The notes under the pieces were generated by a model that was not told where the DNA came from, searched no databases, and saw only the letters and a list, made by a program, of their open reading frames with translations. DNA of 64,000 bases from Streptomyces sp. Go-475 (lineage in GTDB: Bacteria; Actinomycetota; Actinomycetes; Streptomycetales; Streptomycetaceae). The position numbers and the translations under genes were made by a program. The stretch lies in NCBI RefSeq assembly GCF_003330845.1, contig NZ_CP026121.1, positions 2,151,501 through 2,215,500 on the forward strand, written 5' to 3'. Within the stretch, counting starts at the first letter, position 1. Every line of letters begins with the position of its first letter. This document shows positions 9,157 through 18,070 of the stretch, in pieces.

Positions 9157-9909
9157 GTGGGGGAAGGGACCGCAGGGGTGCGGATCGCCGCCGAAGGCCT
9201 GGGGATCAAGGGGCCGAGGGGGTGGGCGGTCCGCGGGATCTCCGTCGACGCCGAGCCGGGGTCGCTCATCGCGGTCGAGGGGCCGTCCGGGTCCGGCCGG
9301 ACGTGCCTGCTGCTCGCGCTGACGGGGCGGATGAAGGTCACGGAGGGCACGGCGGTGGTGGGCGACGCCCGGCTGCCCAAGCAGCTGTCGGCGGTGCGCC
9401 GGGTCAGTGCCCTGGCGCACGTTCCGGGGGTCACCGACCTCGATCCGGCCCTGACCGTCGGGGAGCACCTGCGGGAACGGGCGCTGCTCCAGCGGCGCTT
9501 CGGTGACTCCCTGCGCGGGCTGCTGCGGCCCCGGAGCGAGCGGGCGGCCGAGGCCGGACAGCGCACCGACGCGGCCCTCGCCGCCGCCGGTCTCGACCTG
9601 GAGGCGCTGCCCAAGGGTCCTCGTACCGCCGTCCGCGATCTGGAGCGCCTGGAGGCCTTGCGCCTGTCGGTCGCCCTGGCCCTCGTCGGCCGGCCCCGGC
9701 TGCTGGGCGTCGACGACACGGACCTCAAGCTCTCGGACGACGAGCGGGCGGAGGCCTGGGCCCTCCTCAGGTCCATGGCCGACACCGGCACGACCGTCCT
9801 GGCGGTGTGCAGCGAGGCCCCGGAGGGCGCCCTCCGGGTGTCCACCCACGACAACCCCGACCAGGGAGAGGAGAAGGCCGATGCGCTCGCCGAGACTGGC
9901 CGCGCTTGA
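9157..9909 (+). CDS. ABC transporter ATP-binding protein (divergent P-loop region)
   Basis: A 250-residue ATPase subunit. Walker A is VEGPSGSGRTCLLLALTGRM with Arg in place of the usual Lys (GSGRT). The Walker B region is LALVGRPRLLGVDDTDLKL, where the canonical catalytic Glu position reads Asp. The signature LSGGQ is poorly preserved (LERLEALRLSVALAL). These departures suggest weak or altered ATP hydrolysis. GTG 9157 follows AGGGGAGACTC. It overlaps the next gene by 29 bases, so ATPase and membrane protein are probably co-translated as one export system under TetR control. Confidence 0.82.
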   Translation: MGEGTAGVRIAAEGLGIKGPRGWAVRGISVDAEPGSLIAVEGPSGSGRTCLLLALTGRMKVTEGTAVVGDARLPKQLSAVRRVSALAHVPGVTDLDPALTVGEHLRERALLQRRFGDSLRGLLRPRSERAAEAGQRTDAALAAAGLDLEALPKGPRTAVRDLERLEALRLSVALALVGRPRLLGVDDTDLKLSDDERAEAWALLRSMADTGTTVLAVCSEAPEGALRVSTHDNPDQGEEKADALAETGRA

Positions 9910-11965
9910 GCTCCGCCGCTTCGGCCGGGGGAAGCTGCCGCGCGCCGCGCTGGTCGCGCTGCTGGTGCTGCCGCTGCTGTACGGCGCGCTGTACCTGTGG
10001 TCGTTCTGGGACCCGTACGGCCGGCTGGACCGGATCCCCGTGGCGCTCGTGAACGGCGACAAGGGAGCCACCGCCGACGGGAAGAGGATCACGGCGGGCG
10101 ACGACATCACCAAAGGCCTGCGCGACAGCAAGACCTTCGACTGGCAGGAAGTGAGCGCCGCCGAGGCCCGCAGGGGCGTCGAGGACGGCACGTACTACCT
10201 GTCCCTCACCATGCCCGCCGACTTCAGCGAGCGGATCGCCTCCAGTTCCGGGAACTCCCCGGAGACCGGCGCCCTCCAGGTGCGCACCAACGACGCGAAC
10301 AACTACATCGTCGGCCAGATCTCCCGGACGGTGTTCGGCGAGGTGCGGCAGGCCGCGTCCACGAAGACCTCGCGGTCCTTCCTGGACCGGATCTTCGTCT
10401 CGTTCTCCGACATCCACGGCCGGACGGTGAAGGCGGCGAAGGGCGCCGACCAGCTCAAGGGCGGCATCGGCAAGGCCGAGAAGGGCTCCAAGGACCTTGC
10501 TGACGGCCTGGCGGACGCCAAGGGCGGCAGCGGGAAGCTGGCCAAGGGCCTGAAGAAGCTCCACACGGGCGCGGGCGACCTGGAGGACGGCTCGAAGCGG
10601 GTCGCCGACGGCACGCAGGCGCTCGCCGACAAGGTCAACCGGACCGCCGGGAAGGTGGGCCCGTTCCTCAAGGACAACGAGAAGACCATCGGTGACACGG
10701 CCCGGCTCGTCGCCGACTCCTCCGGCGTGATCCGCAAGCACCTGGACACCCTGGTGAAGACGGCCCCGACCGCCGCCAAGGGCGCCCGCGCCGCGTCCGG
10801 CACGCTGAGCGACGTCTACGCCAGGCGCTGCGCGGACCCCGTCCTGCCCGACGCCGCCTGCGCCGACCTGAAGAAGGCCAAGGACGCGGCCGCCGACGTC
10901 ACCCTCATCGCGGACGACCTCAACACGCTGATCGCGGACCAGGACGGCGACCTGGCGAAGCTCGACAAGAACCTCGCCACCCTGCAGAAGCAGTCCCAGG
11001 CCCTCGCCGACCGCGCGCCGCACCTCTCCGAGGACCTCGACGACGCCGTCAAGAAGATCAACAAGCTGAACGACGGGGCGGCCGAGGTCGCCGCCGGGGC
11101 GAGGAAACTGCACCAGGGCATCGGCACGGCCAAGACGGGCGCCGTCGGCCTGGACAAGGGCGTCGGCGAGCTGAAGACGGGCGCCGACGACCTCAACGGC
11201 GGCATCTACAAGCTCGTCGGCGGCTCCGGGAAGCTCGCCGGCGGCCTGCACGACGGGGCGGAGAAGATCCCCGACTACGACGAGCAGGACCGCGACCGGC
11301 GCACGGAGGTCATGGCCGACCCGGTGCGGCTCGCCTCCCAGGACCTGCACAAGGCCCCCAACTACGGCACCGGCTTCGCGCCGTACTTCATCCCGCTGTC
11401 CCTGTGGGTGGGCGCGATGGTGGCGTACATGCTGATCGCCCCGATGAACCGGCGCGCGCTCGCCGCGGGCGCCTCCGCCTGGCGGATCGCGCTGGCGGGC
11501 TGGCTGCCGGTGGTGGCGATCGGAGTGCTGCAGACGACGGCGCTGATGTCGGTGCTGCACTGGGCGATCGGCCTGGAGATGGCCCGGGCCGCCGGGACGG
11601 TCGGCTTCCTGTTCCTGGTGACGGCGTGCTTCGCGGCGATCGTGCAGTGGCTGAACGCGCGCTTCGGGGCGGCGGGCCGGATCCTCGTCCTCGCGCTGCT
11701 GATGCTCCAGCTGACCTCGGCGGGCGGCACGTACCCCGTGCAGACCAGCCCCGGCTTCTTCAACGCCCTGCATCCCTTCCTGCCGATGAGCTACGTCGTG
11801 GAGGCGCTGCGCAGGCTCATCACGGGCGGTGGTCTCGAACCGGTGTGGCACGCGTGCGTGGTGCTGACGGCGTTCACCGCCGGTGCCCTCGCGCTGACCG
11901 CCGTGGCGGCCCGCCGGCGCCAGGTGTGGACGCTGGACCGGCTGCATCCGGAGCTGAGCCTGTGA
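9881..11965 (+). CDS. YhgE/Pip-family membrane protein
   Basis: A 694-residue protein with one N-terminal membrane helix (LVALLVLPLLYGALYLWSFW), the family motif DRIPVALVNGDKGA, a long extracytoplasmic helical region carrying repeated units such as GAGDLEDGSKRVADGTQALA and VGELKTGADDLNGG, and five or so C-terminal helices. Pip/YhgE proteins are phage-receptor or type VII/ABC-2-like transport components. The internal heptad-like repeats are typical of the family. ATG 9881 has GGAGAAGG upstream and lies inside the ATPase gene. It is followed 32 bases later by the TetR gene. Confidence 0.88.
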   Translation: MRSPRLAALELRRFGRGKLPRAALVALLVLPLLYGALYLWSFWDPYGRLDRIPVALVNGDKGATADGKRITAGDDITKGLRDSKTFDWQEVSAAEARRGVEDGTYYLSLTMPADFSERIASSSGNSPETGALQVRTNDANNYIVGQISRTVFGEVRQAASTKTSRSFLDRIFVSFSDIHGRTVKAAKGADQLKGGIGKAEKGSKDLADGLADAKGGSGKLAKGLKKLHTGAGDLEDGSKRVADGTQALADKVNRTAGKVGPFLKDNEKTIGDTARLVADSSGVIRKHLDTLVKTAPTAAKGARAASGTLSDVYARRCADPVLPDAACADLKKAKDAAADVTLIADDLNTLIADQDGDLAKLDKNLATLQKQSQALADRAPHLSEDLDDAVKKINKLNDGAAEVAAGARKLHQGIGTAKTGAVGLDKGVGELKTGADDLNGGIYKLVGGSGKLAGGLHDGAEKIPDYDEQDRDRRTEVMADPVRLASQDLHKAPNYGTGFAPYFIPLSLWVGAMVAYMLIAPMNRRALAAGASAWRIALAGWLPVVAIGVLQTTALMSVLHWAIGLEMARAAGTVGFLFLVTACFAAIVQWLNARFGAAGRILVLALLMLQLTSAGGTYPVQTSPGFFNALHPFLPMSYVVEALRRLITGGGLEPVWHACVVLTAFTAGALALTAVAARRRQVWTLDRLHPELSL

Positions 11966-11997
11966 GTCCTTCCGTCACGTCTCCCGGAAAGGTTCCT

Positions 11998-12642
11998 GTG
12001 ACAATCAGGGCCATGGAAAGCAGCAGTGCCGCGTCGGGCGGCAGCACGCGCCGCGAGGCCACCCGGCAGAAGCTCTATGAGGCGGCCGTCACGCTCATCG
12101 CCGAGCAGGGGTTCTCCGCCACGACCGTGGACGAGATCGCCGAGCGTGCCGGAGTCGCGAAGGGCACGGTCTACTACAACTTCGCGAGCAAGTCCGTCCT
12201 CTTCGAGGAACTGCTGCGGCACGGGGTGGGGCTCCTCACGGCCTCCCTCCGGGAAGCGGCCGAGCGGACCGCCCGGGAGGGCGGCGGCAAGGTCGACGCC
12301 CTGGACGCGATGATCCGCGCCGGGCTGGTCTTCATCGACCGCTACCCGGCCTTCACCCAGCTGTACGTGGCCGAGCTGTGGCGCACCAACCGGGCCTGGC
12401 AGTCCACGCTGATGGTGGTCCGGCAGCAGGCCGTGGCGGTCGTGGAGGGCGTGCTGCGCGACGGCGTGGCGGGCGGTGAGTTCAGCGCGGAGATCGATGT
12501 CTCGCTGACGGCGTCCGCGCTGGTCGGCATGGTCCTGGTGGCCGCGCTCGACTGGAAGTCCTTCCAGCCGGAGCGCTCCCTGGACGACGTCCACGCGGCG
12601 CTGTCCCGCCTGCTCCAGGGACGGGTGAGCGGCTGCCGCTGA
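11998..12642 (+). CDS. TetR/AcrR-family transcriptional regulator
   Basis: A ~214-residue repressor. The N-terminal helix-turn-helix is clear: AAVTLIAEQGFSATTVDEIAERAGVAKGTVYYNFASKSVLFEEL. The rest is the helical ligand-binding domain with IDRYPAFTQLYVAELWR. GTG 11998 has GGAAAGG five bases upstream; ATG 12013 (MESSSAASGG) is an alternative with a weak site. As the last gene of the ABC/Pip operon it probably represses the operon through the palindrome at 9119-9142 and responds to an exported ligand. A large hairpin follows the stop codon. Confidence 0.92.
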   Translation: MTIRAMESSSAASGGSTRREATRQKLYEAAVTLIAEQGFSATTVDEIAERAGVAKGTVYYNFASKSVLFEELLRHGVGLLTASLREAAERTAREGGGKVDALDAMIRAGLVFIDRYPAFTQLYVAELWRTNRAWQSTLMVVRQQAVAVVEGVLRDGVAGGEFSAEIDVSLTASALVGMVLVAALDWKSFQPERSLDDVHAALSRLLQGRVSGCR

Positions 12643-12692
12643 CAGCGCGACGAGTGCCGTCGGCCGGTGCGAGCGCGGCCGATGCGGACGTG

Positions 12693-12748
12693 AAAGCGCC
12701 GGTCCGATGTGGCCGCGTCCCCCGCGGGCCACCTCGAACCGGCGCCTT
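12693..12748 (+). terminator. long hairpin after the TetR gene
   Basis: GCGCCGGT (12696-12703) pairs with ACCGGCGC (12738-12745) and inside it GTGGCC (12709-12714) pairs with GGCCAC (12727-12732), extended by further partial pairing. The downstream strand is rich in C and T (CCCCCGTTTTTCC), suiting a rho-independent terminator. Confidence 0.65.
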
Positions 12749-13121
12749 CCGTGCTCCCCCGTTTTTCCTGCTCCCCGTACGTCCCCCCGCAGGACCCCCG
12801 TTGCGGTCGTCCCCCGGTTCTCCCCCGTGCCTCGCTCCCGCCGACACCGTCGGCGGAAGGAGCGGATCGTGGGCCGGCCCCGTTCCGGCGCCCCGTGTCG
12901 CCGGTGCCGGAGCCGTGCCCCTCTCCGTGTCTCCACTCTCTCGTTTTCGCAGGTCGGCCCCCATCCGCGCGCGTACTCAAGTCCCCCACTAGGTACGGAT
13001 ACTCAGTGCTGCGCACCCGGCCCCAGAGCGCTCCCCGGGCCACTGGTCACGATCACCTCCGCGTCCGTACTCGGACGGTGGCCGGCGAGGGCTGTCGGTG
13101 GGGGCGGATAAAGTCCCTGGC
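12749..13121. other. non-coding spacer with pyrimidine-rich tract and small hairpins
   Basis: I see no gene. 12749-12835 is strongly pyrimidine-biased on the plus strand. CCGCCGAC (12838-12845) and GTCGGCGG (12849-12856) form a tight hairpin with an ACC loop; CGTCCG-TACT-CGGACG (13062-13077) is another small hairpin. The pentamer TACTC recurs near 12974, 13000 and 13068. A possible -10 element (GATAAA, 13107-13112) lies close to the next start. Confidence 0.4.
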
Positions 13122-14612
13122 ATGGCACGGATTGCGGTGATCGGCGCCGGGATGGGCGCGCTGTCGGCCGCCGCCCGGCTGGCCGTCGCGGGCCACCGGG
13201 TGGCGGTGTACGAGCGGACGGACACGTACGGCGGGGCGCTGCGCCGCTTCGAGCGGGACGGGTTCTCCTTCGACACGGGCCCCGGCCTGCTCCCGCTGCC
13301 CGCCGTCTACCGCGACCTGTTCGTCAAGACCGGCAAGGAGCCGCTGGAGGCGTGCGTAGAGCTGGTCCAGGTCGACCCGTCGTCCCGGCACGTGTTCGCG
13401 GACGGCACGCGCGTGTCCCTGCCCAACGCCTCGCGCGCGGGCGTCGTCGCCGCCCTGGACGAGGCCCTCGGCTCCGGCGCGGGGAAGCGCTGGGGCGACT
13501 TCCTGGTCCGGGCCCGTGAGGCCTGGGACCGGACCCGCCGCCCCCTCCTGGAGGAGCCGCTCTGGCCGAACTGGCAGGTGCTGGCGGAACGCGAGCCCTA
13601 TCCGGCGGTGCCCCACAAGCGACTGCTGCGCACCCGCCGGGCGGGCACGCTGGCCGAGGTCGGCGCCTGGGAGCTGCGCGACCCCCGGCTCGCGGCGCTG
13701 CTCGAGGGATACGCCCTCGCGCAGGGCCTGGACCCCCGTGTCACCCCGGCGAGCGCGGCCGTACTGCCGTACATGGAGCACGCCTTCGGCACCTGGTACG
13801 TGCGCGGGGGCATGCGCGAGCTGGCGCGCGCGGTGTACGAGCGGTGCCTGGCCCGGAAGGTCGAGTTCCGTTTCGGCGCCGAGGTCACCGGTGTGCTGGA
13901 GAAGGACGGCCGGGCCTCGGGGGTGGAACTCGCGGACGGGACGGTCGCGGAGGCCGACTTCGTGGTGGCCGGAGTCGCGCCCGGCGTGCTGGACCGGCTC
14001 ACGGCGGGCCATGCGGTGCGGGGCGACGGCGAGGTGCCCGCGCAGCGAGCGGCAGCCGGCCGGTTGACGGTCCTGCTCGCCCTGCGCGGTGCCCGCCCCG
14101 AGGACACGGCCCACCGCACGGTGGTCCATGCCCGCGACCGCGAGGCCGAGTTGGACGCCCTGTTCGGCGCGGCGGCGCAGCCCGCGCATCCGACCGTGAC
14201 GGTCCTGCGGCCCGACGACCCGCGGTCGGCCCCGGAGGACCACGAGGCGGTCACCCTCACGGCGGTGGTCCCCGCGCGCCCCGACCTGTCCTGCGACGAC
14301 CTCGCCGCACGCATGATCACGGTCGCCGAACAGGCCCTCCCCGACCTGCGCGACCGCCTCCTCTGGCACGAGGTGCGCACCCCGGCCGACATCGCGGACG
14401 CGACGGGCGCGGAGGACGGGTCGGTGCCCGTACCGGCGCTGGCGGCGGCCGGCGGGCGCCTGCTGCACCCGTCCAACAGCACCCGGATGCCCGGCTTGTT
14501 CGCGGTCGGCGGCTGGGCCCACCCCGGCGGCGGACTGCCGCACGCGGGCATGTCGGGCGCGCTCGTCGCGGGACTGATCGTGGAGGGACCGGACTTCCGG
14601 GGCTCGCAGTGA
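13122..14612 (+). CDS. FAD-dependent phytoene desaturase-like oxidoreductase
   Basis: A 496-residue flavoprotein of the CrtI/NAD(P)-FAD family. The FAD-binding Rossmann motif is at the very start, MARIAVIGAGMGALSAAARL, followed by VYERTDTYGGALRRFERDGFSFDTGPGLL, which matches phytoene desaturase-type enzymes. The C-terminal FAD-contact region is FAVGGWAHPGGGLPHAGMSG. No other carotenoid gene is nearby, so the substrate is unknown. I start at ATG 13122 because the GxGxxG motif begins right there. It lacks a good ribosome binding site and a GATAAA box sits 10 bases upstream, so it may be leaderless; GTG 13098 is an alternative. Confidence 0.85.
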   Translation: MARIAVIGAGMGALSAAARLAVAGHRVAVYERTDTYGGALRRFERDGFSFDTGPGLLPLPAVYRDLFVKTGKEPLEACVELVQVDPSSRHVFADGTRVSLPNASRAGVVAALDEALGSGAGKRWGDFLVRAREAWDRTRRPLLEEPLWPNWQVLAEREPYPAVPHKRLLRTRRAGTLAEVGAWELRDPRLAALLEGYALAQGLDPRVTPASAAVLPYMEHAFGTWYVRGGMRELARAVYERCLARKVEFRFGAEVTGVLEKDGRASGVELADGTVAEADFVVAGVAPGVLDRLTAGHAVRGDGEVPAQRAAAGRLTVLLALRGARPEDTAHRTVVHARDREAELDALFGAAAQPAHPTVTVLRPDDPRSAPEDHEAVTLTAVVPARPDLSCDDLAARMITVAEQALPDLRDRLLWHEVRTPADIADATGAEDGSVPVPALAAAGGRLLHPSNSTRMPGLFAVGGWAHPGGGLPHAGMSGALVAGLIVEGPDFRGSQ

Positions 14613-14657
14613 CCGGCCCCGCCTCGGAACCTTGGCTTCAGAAAGGGAACTCAGGCT

Positions 14658-15617
14658 TCAGAAACGGTACTGCTCGTCGAAGCCGTTCCCGTGCGTCTGC
14701 TGCTGCCCGCCGCCCTGGTACGGGTACGGCTGCTCCGACGGCAGTTCCTGCCCGTACTCGTCGGTGTTGCGCTGCTGCGGGACCCAGACGCCGCCGGGCG
14801 GGGTCTCGCCGCCGTAGGTGCCGGCGTACTGGTCCTGCCCGTAGCCCTGCTGCTGGCCGTAGTACTGCTGGTCGCCGTAGCCGGTGTCGTACCCGCCCGA
14901 GCCGTAGCTCGACGAGCCGATGTACGGGTCGGAGTAGGCGGCGTACTGCTGCTGGCCGGTGGCGTCGTAGCCCTGCTGGCCGTAGCCCGAGTAGTCGTAG
15001 GCGTAGGACTGGTCGGTGGCCTGCGCGGCGTACTGGTCGTGGGGCTGGTCGTGGGACTGGCCGTGGTACCCGGTGTCACCGTAGACGCCGTAGGAGCCGC
15101 TGTCGTCCGGCACGGGCTGCGGCTCGTAGACGGCGGTGGTCTCGGCGTCCGCCGGCCGGACCGGCCGCGACGGCGTGAAGACGTCGTCGCGGTCGTAGTC
15201 GTCGCCGTCGTAGTCGTCGCTCTGGTCGTAGGAGACGCTGTCGCGGTGGTGGTCGGCGCCCTCGTCGCCGTAGCCGGCGTCGGCCGCCTCCAGGCCGGAG
15301 ACCTCCAGGGTCGGCTCCTGGCGGCCGCGCTCACCGCGGCGGCGCTTGCTGCCGCCCAGCATCGGGGCGTTCATCGCCCAGCCGGACGCGAAGCCGCTGC
15401 GGAACGACAGGGTGACGTAGGTCTGGCCCACCGCGAAGGCGGCCGCGCCCAGTCCGATCACGACGACCGACGGGATCAGGACACCGACCACGACACCGAG
15501 GAAGCCGACGAAGGCGAGCAGTCGCCAGCGCAGCCGCGCCTTGTACTGCAGCAGCACCTCGCCCAGCAGCCACAGCGCGACGACGCCGAACGCGATGTAG
15601 AGGACCGCCCAGCCCAT
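14658..15617 (-). CDS. membrane protein with long Tyr/Gln/Gly-rich disordered tail
   Basis: A 319-residue protein. The first ~95 residues contain three membrane segments (MGWAVLYIAFGVVALWLLGE, a LLAFVGFLGVVVGVLIPSVV segment, and VVIGLGAAAFAVGQTYVTL). The remaining two thirds are low complexity: a short basic patch (GGSKRRRGERGRQEP), an Asp/Tyr stretch (DDYDGDDYDRDD), then Tyr-, Gln- and Gly-rich sequence such as QQYYGQQQGYGQDQYAG. ATG 15617 has GAGAGGGG five bases upstream. Function unknown; the tail resembles prion-like segments that self-associate. It is encoded just after metF, 56 bases apart. Confidence 0.8.
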   Translation of the reverse strand: MGWAVLYIAFGVVALWLLGEVLLQYKARLRWRLLAFVGFLGVVVGVLIPSVVVIGLGAAAFAVGQTYVTLSFRSGFASGWAMNAPMLGGSKRRRGERGRQEPTLEVSGLEAADAGYGDEGADHHRDSVSYDQSDDYDGDDYDRDDVFTPSRPVRPADAETTAVYEPQPVPDDSGSYGVYGDTGYHGQSHDQPHDQYAAQATDQSYAYDYSGYGQQGYDATGQQQYAAYSDPYIGSSSYGSGGYDTGYGDQQYYGQQQGYGQDQYAGTYGGETPPGGVWVPQQRNTDEYGQELPSEQPYPYQGGGQQQTHGNGFDEQYRF

Positions 15618-15673
15618 GTACGCCCCTCTCCCAGTGGCCGCTACGCAGTGTGTCGTATACCGGTGCGAACGGT

Positions 15674-16597
15674 CTAGGCCTGCGCCGGGTGGTGCAGGCC
15701 CAGGTTCTCGTAGATTTCCAGTGTCGCGGTGGAGTTGTTGAGCGTGATGAAGTGCAAGCCGGGCACACCCTCGGCGAGCAGCCGCGCACAGAACTCCGTG
15801 GCGAATTCGATCCCAATGGAGCGTACAGCGGCCGGATCGTCTTTTGCTGTGAGGATCCGCTCTTTCAGGGCGGCCGGGAACGCGGCGTTGGTGAGGGACC
15901 CGATCCGCTCCAGCGTCTTCACGCTGGCGATCGGCATGACCTCGGGAATGATCGGGGTGTCGCAGCCGGCGGCCGAGACCCGGTCGCGCAGCCGGAGGTA
16001 GTCCTCCGGGTGGAAGAACATCTGCGTGATGGCGTAGTCCGCGCCGGCGCGGCACTTGTCGACGAAGTGGCGGACGTCGGTGTCCCAGTCGGTGGAGCGC
16101 GGGTGCATCGCCGGGAAGGCGGCGACGCCCACGCAGAAGTCACCGGACGCCTTGATCAGCTCGACGAGCTCGGCGGCGTAGGCCAGGCCCCGGGGGTGCG
16201 GCACCCACTCGCCCATCGGGTCGCCGGGCGGGTCGCCGCGCAGGGCGAGCATGTTGCGGATCCCGGCGTCGGCGTACTGCCCGATGATGTTGCGCAGGTC
16301 GGCCACCGAGTGGTCGACGGCGGTGAGGTGGGCGATCGGCGTGAGGGTGGTGTCGGAGGCGATCGCCTCGGTCGCCTTGACCGTGCCCGCGCGGGTGGAG
16401 CCGCCGGCGCCGTAGGTCACGGAGACGAAGTCGGGTGCCACCGCCTCGACCCGGCGCAGCGCGTTCCACAGGTTCCGCTCGCCCTTCGGGGTCTTGGGGG
16501 CGTAGAACTCGAACGAGTACGTCGTCTTGCCGGTCGCGAGCATGTCGCGGACGGTGCGCGCGTGGTCCGATCTGATGGATGCGGTGCCGAGGGCCAT
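15674..16597 (-). CDS. metF: methylenetetrahydrofolate reductase
   Basis: A 307-residue FAD enzyme reducing 5,10-methylene-THF to 5-methyl-THF, the methyl donor for methionine synthesis. Family motifs are [80 protein letters not shown] and the C-terminal [23 protein letters not shown] 16597 is in the normal position for the family. It is downstream of thiE on the same strand with a candidate promoter of its own at 16645-16673. No B12 or SAM riboswitch is visible upstream. Confidence 0.96.
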   Translation of the reverse strand: MALGTASIRSDHARTVRDMLATGKTTYSFEFYAPKTPKGERNLWNALRRVEAVAPDFVSVTYGAGGSTRAGTVKATEAIASDTTLTPIAHLTAVDHSVADLRNIIGQYADAGIRNMLALRGDPPGDPMGEWVPHPRGLAYAAELVELIKASGDFCVGVAAFPAMHPRSTDWDTDVRHFVDKCRAGADYAITQMFFHPEDYLRLRDRVSAAGCDTPIIPEVMPIASVKTLERIGSLTNAAFPAALKERILTAKDDPAAVRSIGIEFATEFCARLLAEGVPGLHFITLNNSTATLEIYENLGLHHPAQA

Positions 16598-16644
16598 ACC
16601 GGCAGGTTAGCCAGGGGCGGTCGCTCTCCCAACCGAACGCGGAT

Positions 16645-16673
16645 ATTTGACCTATTTGTCTACTTGCTGTCCA
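16645..16673 (-). promoter_or_regulatory. candidate promoter of metF
   Basis: Minus-strand TGGACA (16673-16668), 17-base spacer, TCAAAT (16650-16645), in the unusually AT-rich gap between thiE and metF, about 48 bases upstream of the metF start. Confidence 0.4.
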
Positions 16674-16692
16674 CCCCTTGGACAGTCCGGCG

Positions 16693-17352
16693 TCACTCCG
16701 TCTCGCGCAGCCGTTTCGCGAACTGGGACGCCGCCGCACCCGGGTCGTCGGCCTCGGTGATCGCCCGTACGACGACCACGCGCCGGGCCCCGGCTTCCAG
16801 GACCTGGTCGAGGTTGCCGAGGTCGATGCCGCCGATGGCGAACCAGGGCCGGTCGGTGCCGAGGGCCGCGGTGGACCGGACGAGGTCCAGGCCGGGGGCG
16901 TGGCGGCCGGGCTTGGTGGGGGTCGGCCAGCACGGGCCGGTGCAGAAGTAGTCCACGCCGTCCTGGACGGCGGCCGCGCCGGCCTCGGACTCGGCGTGGG
17001 TGGAGCGGCCGATCAGGACGTCCTCGCCGAGGATCGCCCGGGCCGCGGGGACCGGGAGGTCGCCCTGGCCGAGGTGGAGCACGTCGGAGCCGGCGGCGTG
17101 GGCGACGTCCGCCCGGTCGTTGACCGCGAGGAGCTTGCCGTGCCGGGCGCAGGCGTCGGCGAAGACGGCCAGGTGCTCCAGCTCCTCGGCGGCCTCCATG
17201 CCCTTGTCCCGCAGCTGCACGATGTCGACCCCGCCGGCCAGCACGGCATCGAGGAACTCCGCGAGGTCGCCCTGCCGCTTGCGGGCGTCGGTGCACAGGT
17301 AGACCCGGGCGTCGGCGAGCTGGGCCCGTGCGGTGGTGGCGGTGCCGGACAT
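16693..17352 (-). CDS. thiE: thiamine-phosphate synthase
   Basis: A 219-residue TIM-barrel enzyme that couples hydroxymethylpyrimidine diphosphate with thiazole phosphate. Motifs are [72 protein letters not shown] and [32 protein letters not shown] 17352 has AGGGGGGA upstream. The rest of the thiazole pathway (thiO, thiS, thiG) lies 2.3 kb away on the other strand under a TPP riboswitch. I do not see a riboswitch directly upstream of thiE, though an 18-bp direct repeat lies at 17548-17603. Confidence 0.95.
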   Translation of the reverse strand: MSGTATTARAQLADARVYLCTDARKRQGDLAEFLDAVLAGGVDIVQLRDKGMEAAEELEHLAVFADACARHGKLLAVNDRADVAHAAGSDVLHLGQGDLPVPAARAILGEDVLIGRSTHAESEAGAAAVQDGVDYFCTGPCWPTPTKPGRHAPGLDLVRSTAALGTDRPWFAIGGIDLGNLDQVLEAGARRVVVVRAITEADDPGAAASQFAKRLRETE

Positions 17353-17547
17353 GCGTGTCCCCCCTGGGTGTCGGTGGCGCGGGCGGGCCCGCGGGTACGT
17401 CGGTGCCGTACGGGTGCGGGAGCGCCCCTGTCCCGCCACGACACCTCGGGCACCCTACGCCCACCCCGGGCCGGTCGGCCGGGGCGCTCACGGCCTCGGA
17501 CGGGCGCGGCCCGCCCCCGGGCCGTGACCCCCACGGGCCACGGCCCA

Positions 17548-17603
17548 CACCGGGCGGTTGTTCGGGCCCGGCCCCGCTCGCACGGCACCGGACGGTTGTT
17601 CGG
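17548..17603. repeat. 18-bp direct repeat upstream of thiE
   Basis: CACCGGGCGGTTGTTCGG (17548-17565) recurs as CACCGGACGGTTGTTCGG (17586-17603), one mismatch, 38 bases from start to start. It lies between the stop of the Rv2175c-like gene and the thiE start, so it might be a regulator-binding site for thiE or part of a transcript end. Confidence 0.6.
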
Positions 17604-17614
17604 TCGCGGTCGGG

Positions 17615-17980
17615 TCAGACCGCGAGCGCCTGGGCGCGGCGCTTCACCTCCGTGCCGCGATTCTCGCTGAGCGCCTGCGCCGGCGTGCCGGGCAGGCTGG
17701 GGTCGGGGGTGAAGAGCCACTCCAGCATCTCTTCGTCCGTGAAGCCGTCGTCCCGCAGGAGCGTCAGGGTGCCGGACAGGCCCTTGACGACCTTGTCCCC
17801 GTCGATGAAGGCGGCGGGGACGTGCAGCGCGCGGTTCTCACCACGGCGTACGGCGATGAGCTGGCCGTCCTTGACCAGCTGCCGCACACGCGTCACCTCG
17901 ACGCCGAGCTGTTCGGCGATGTCGGGGAGGGTGAGCCAGGCGGGGACGAGAGCATCGATCTTCGCGTCAATCTCGGTCAC
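17615..17980 (-). CDS. Rv2175c-like winged-helix DNA-binding protein
   Basis: A 121-residue protein resembling mycobacterial Rv2175c, a DNA-binding protein phosphorylated by the Ser/Thr kinase PknL. The helix-turn-helix is LTLPDIAEQLGVEVTRVRQLVKDGQLIAV, followed by HVPAAFIDGDKVVKGLSGTLTLL and FTDEEMLEWLFT. I use GTG 17980 (MTEIDAKIDALVPAW), the natural N-terminus; ATG 18031 extends the frame without family support. A PASTA-domain kinase lies 4 kb downstream (21875-23809), so the kinase-substrate pair may be conserved though no longer adjacent. Confidence 0.85.
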   Translation of the reverse strand: MTEIDAKIDALVPAWLTLPDIAEQLGVEVTRVRQLVKDGQLIAVRRGENRALHVPAAFIDGDKVVKGLSGTLTLLRDDGFTDEEMLEWLFTPDPSLPGTPAQALSENRGTEVKRRAQALAV

Positions 17981-18070
17981 GGAAACCAGCCTGCCATCCC
18001 CCACTGACAGTCGGAAGTCAGCCCCGTCCACCTGGGCGGACGCGCCGGGCCGGGCCGGGCCCCCAGACCC

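Noticed and set aside
16598..16692. Possible SAM or cobalamin riboswitch upstream of metF
   Set aside because: The gap is only 95 bases and lacks the conserved boxes of either class.
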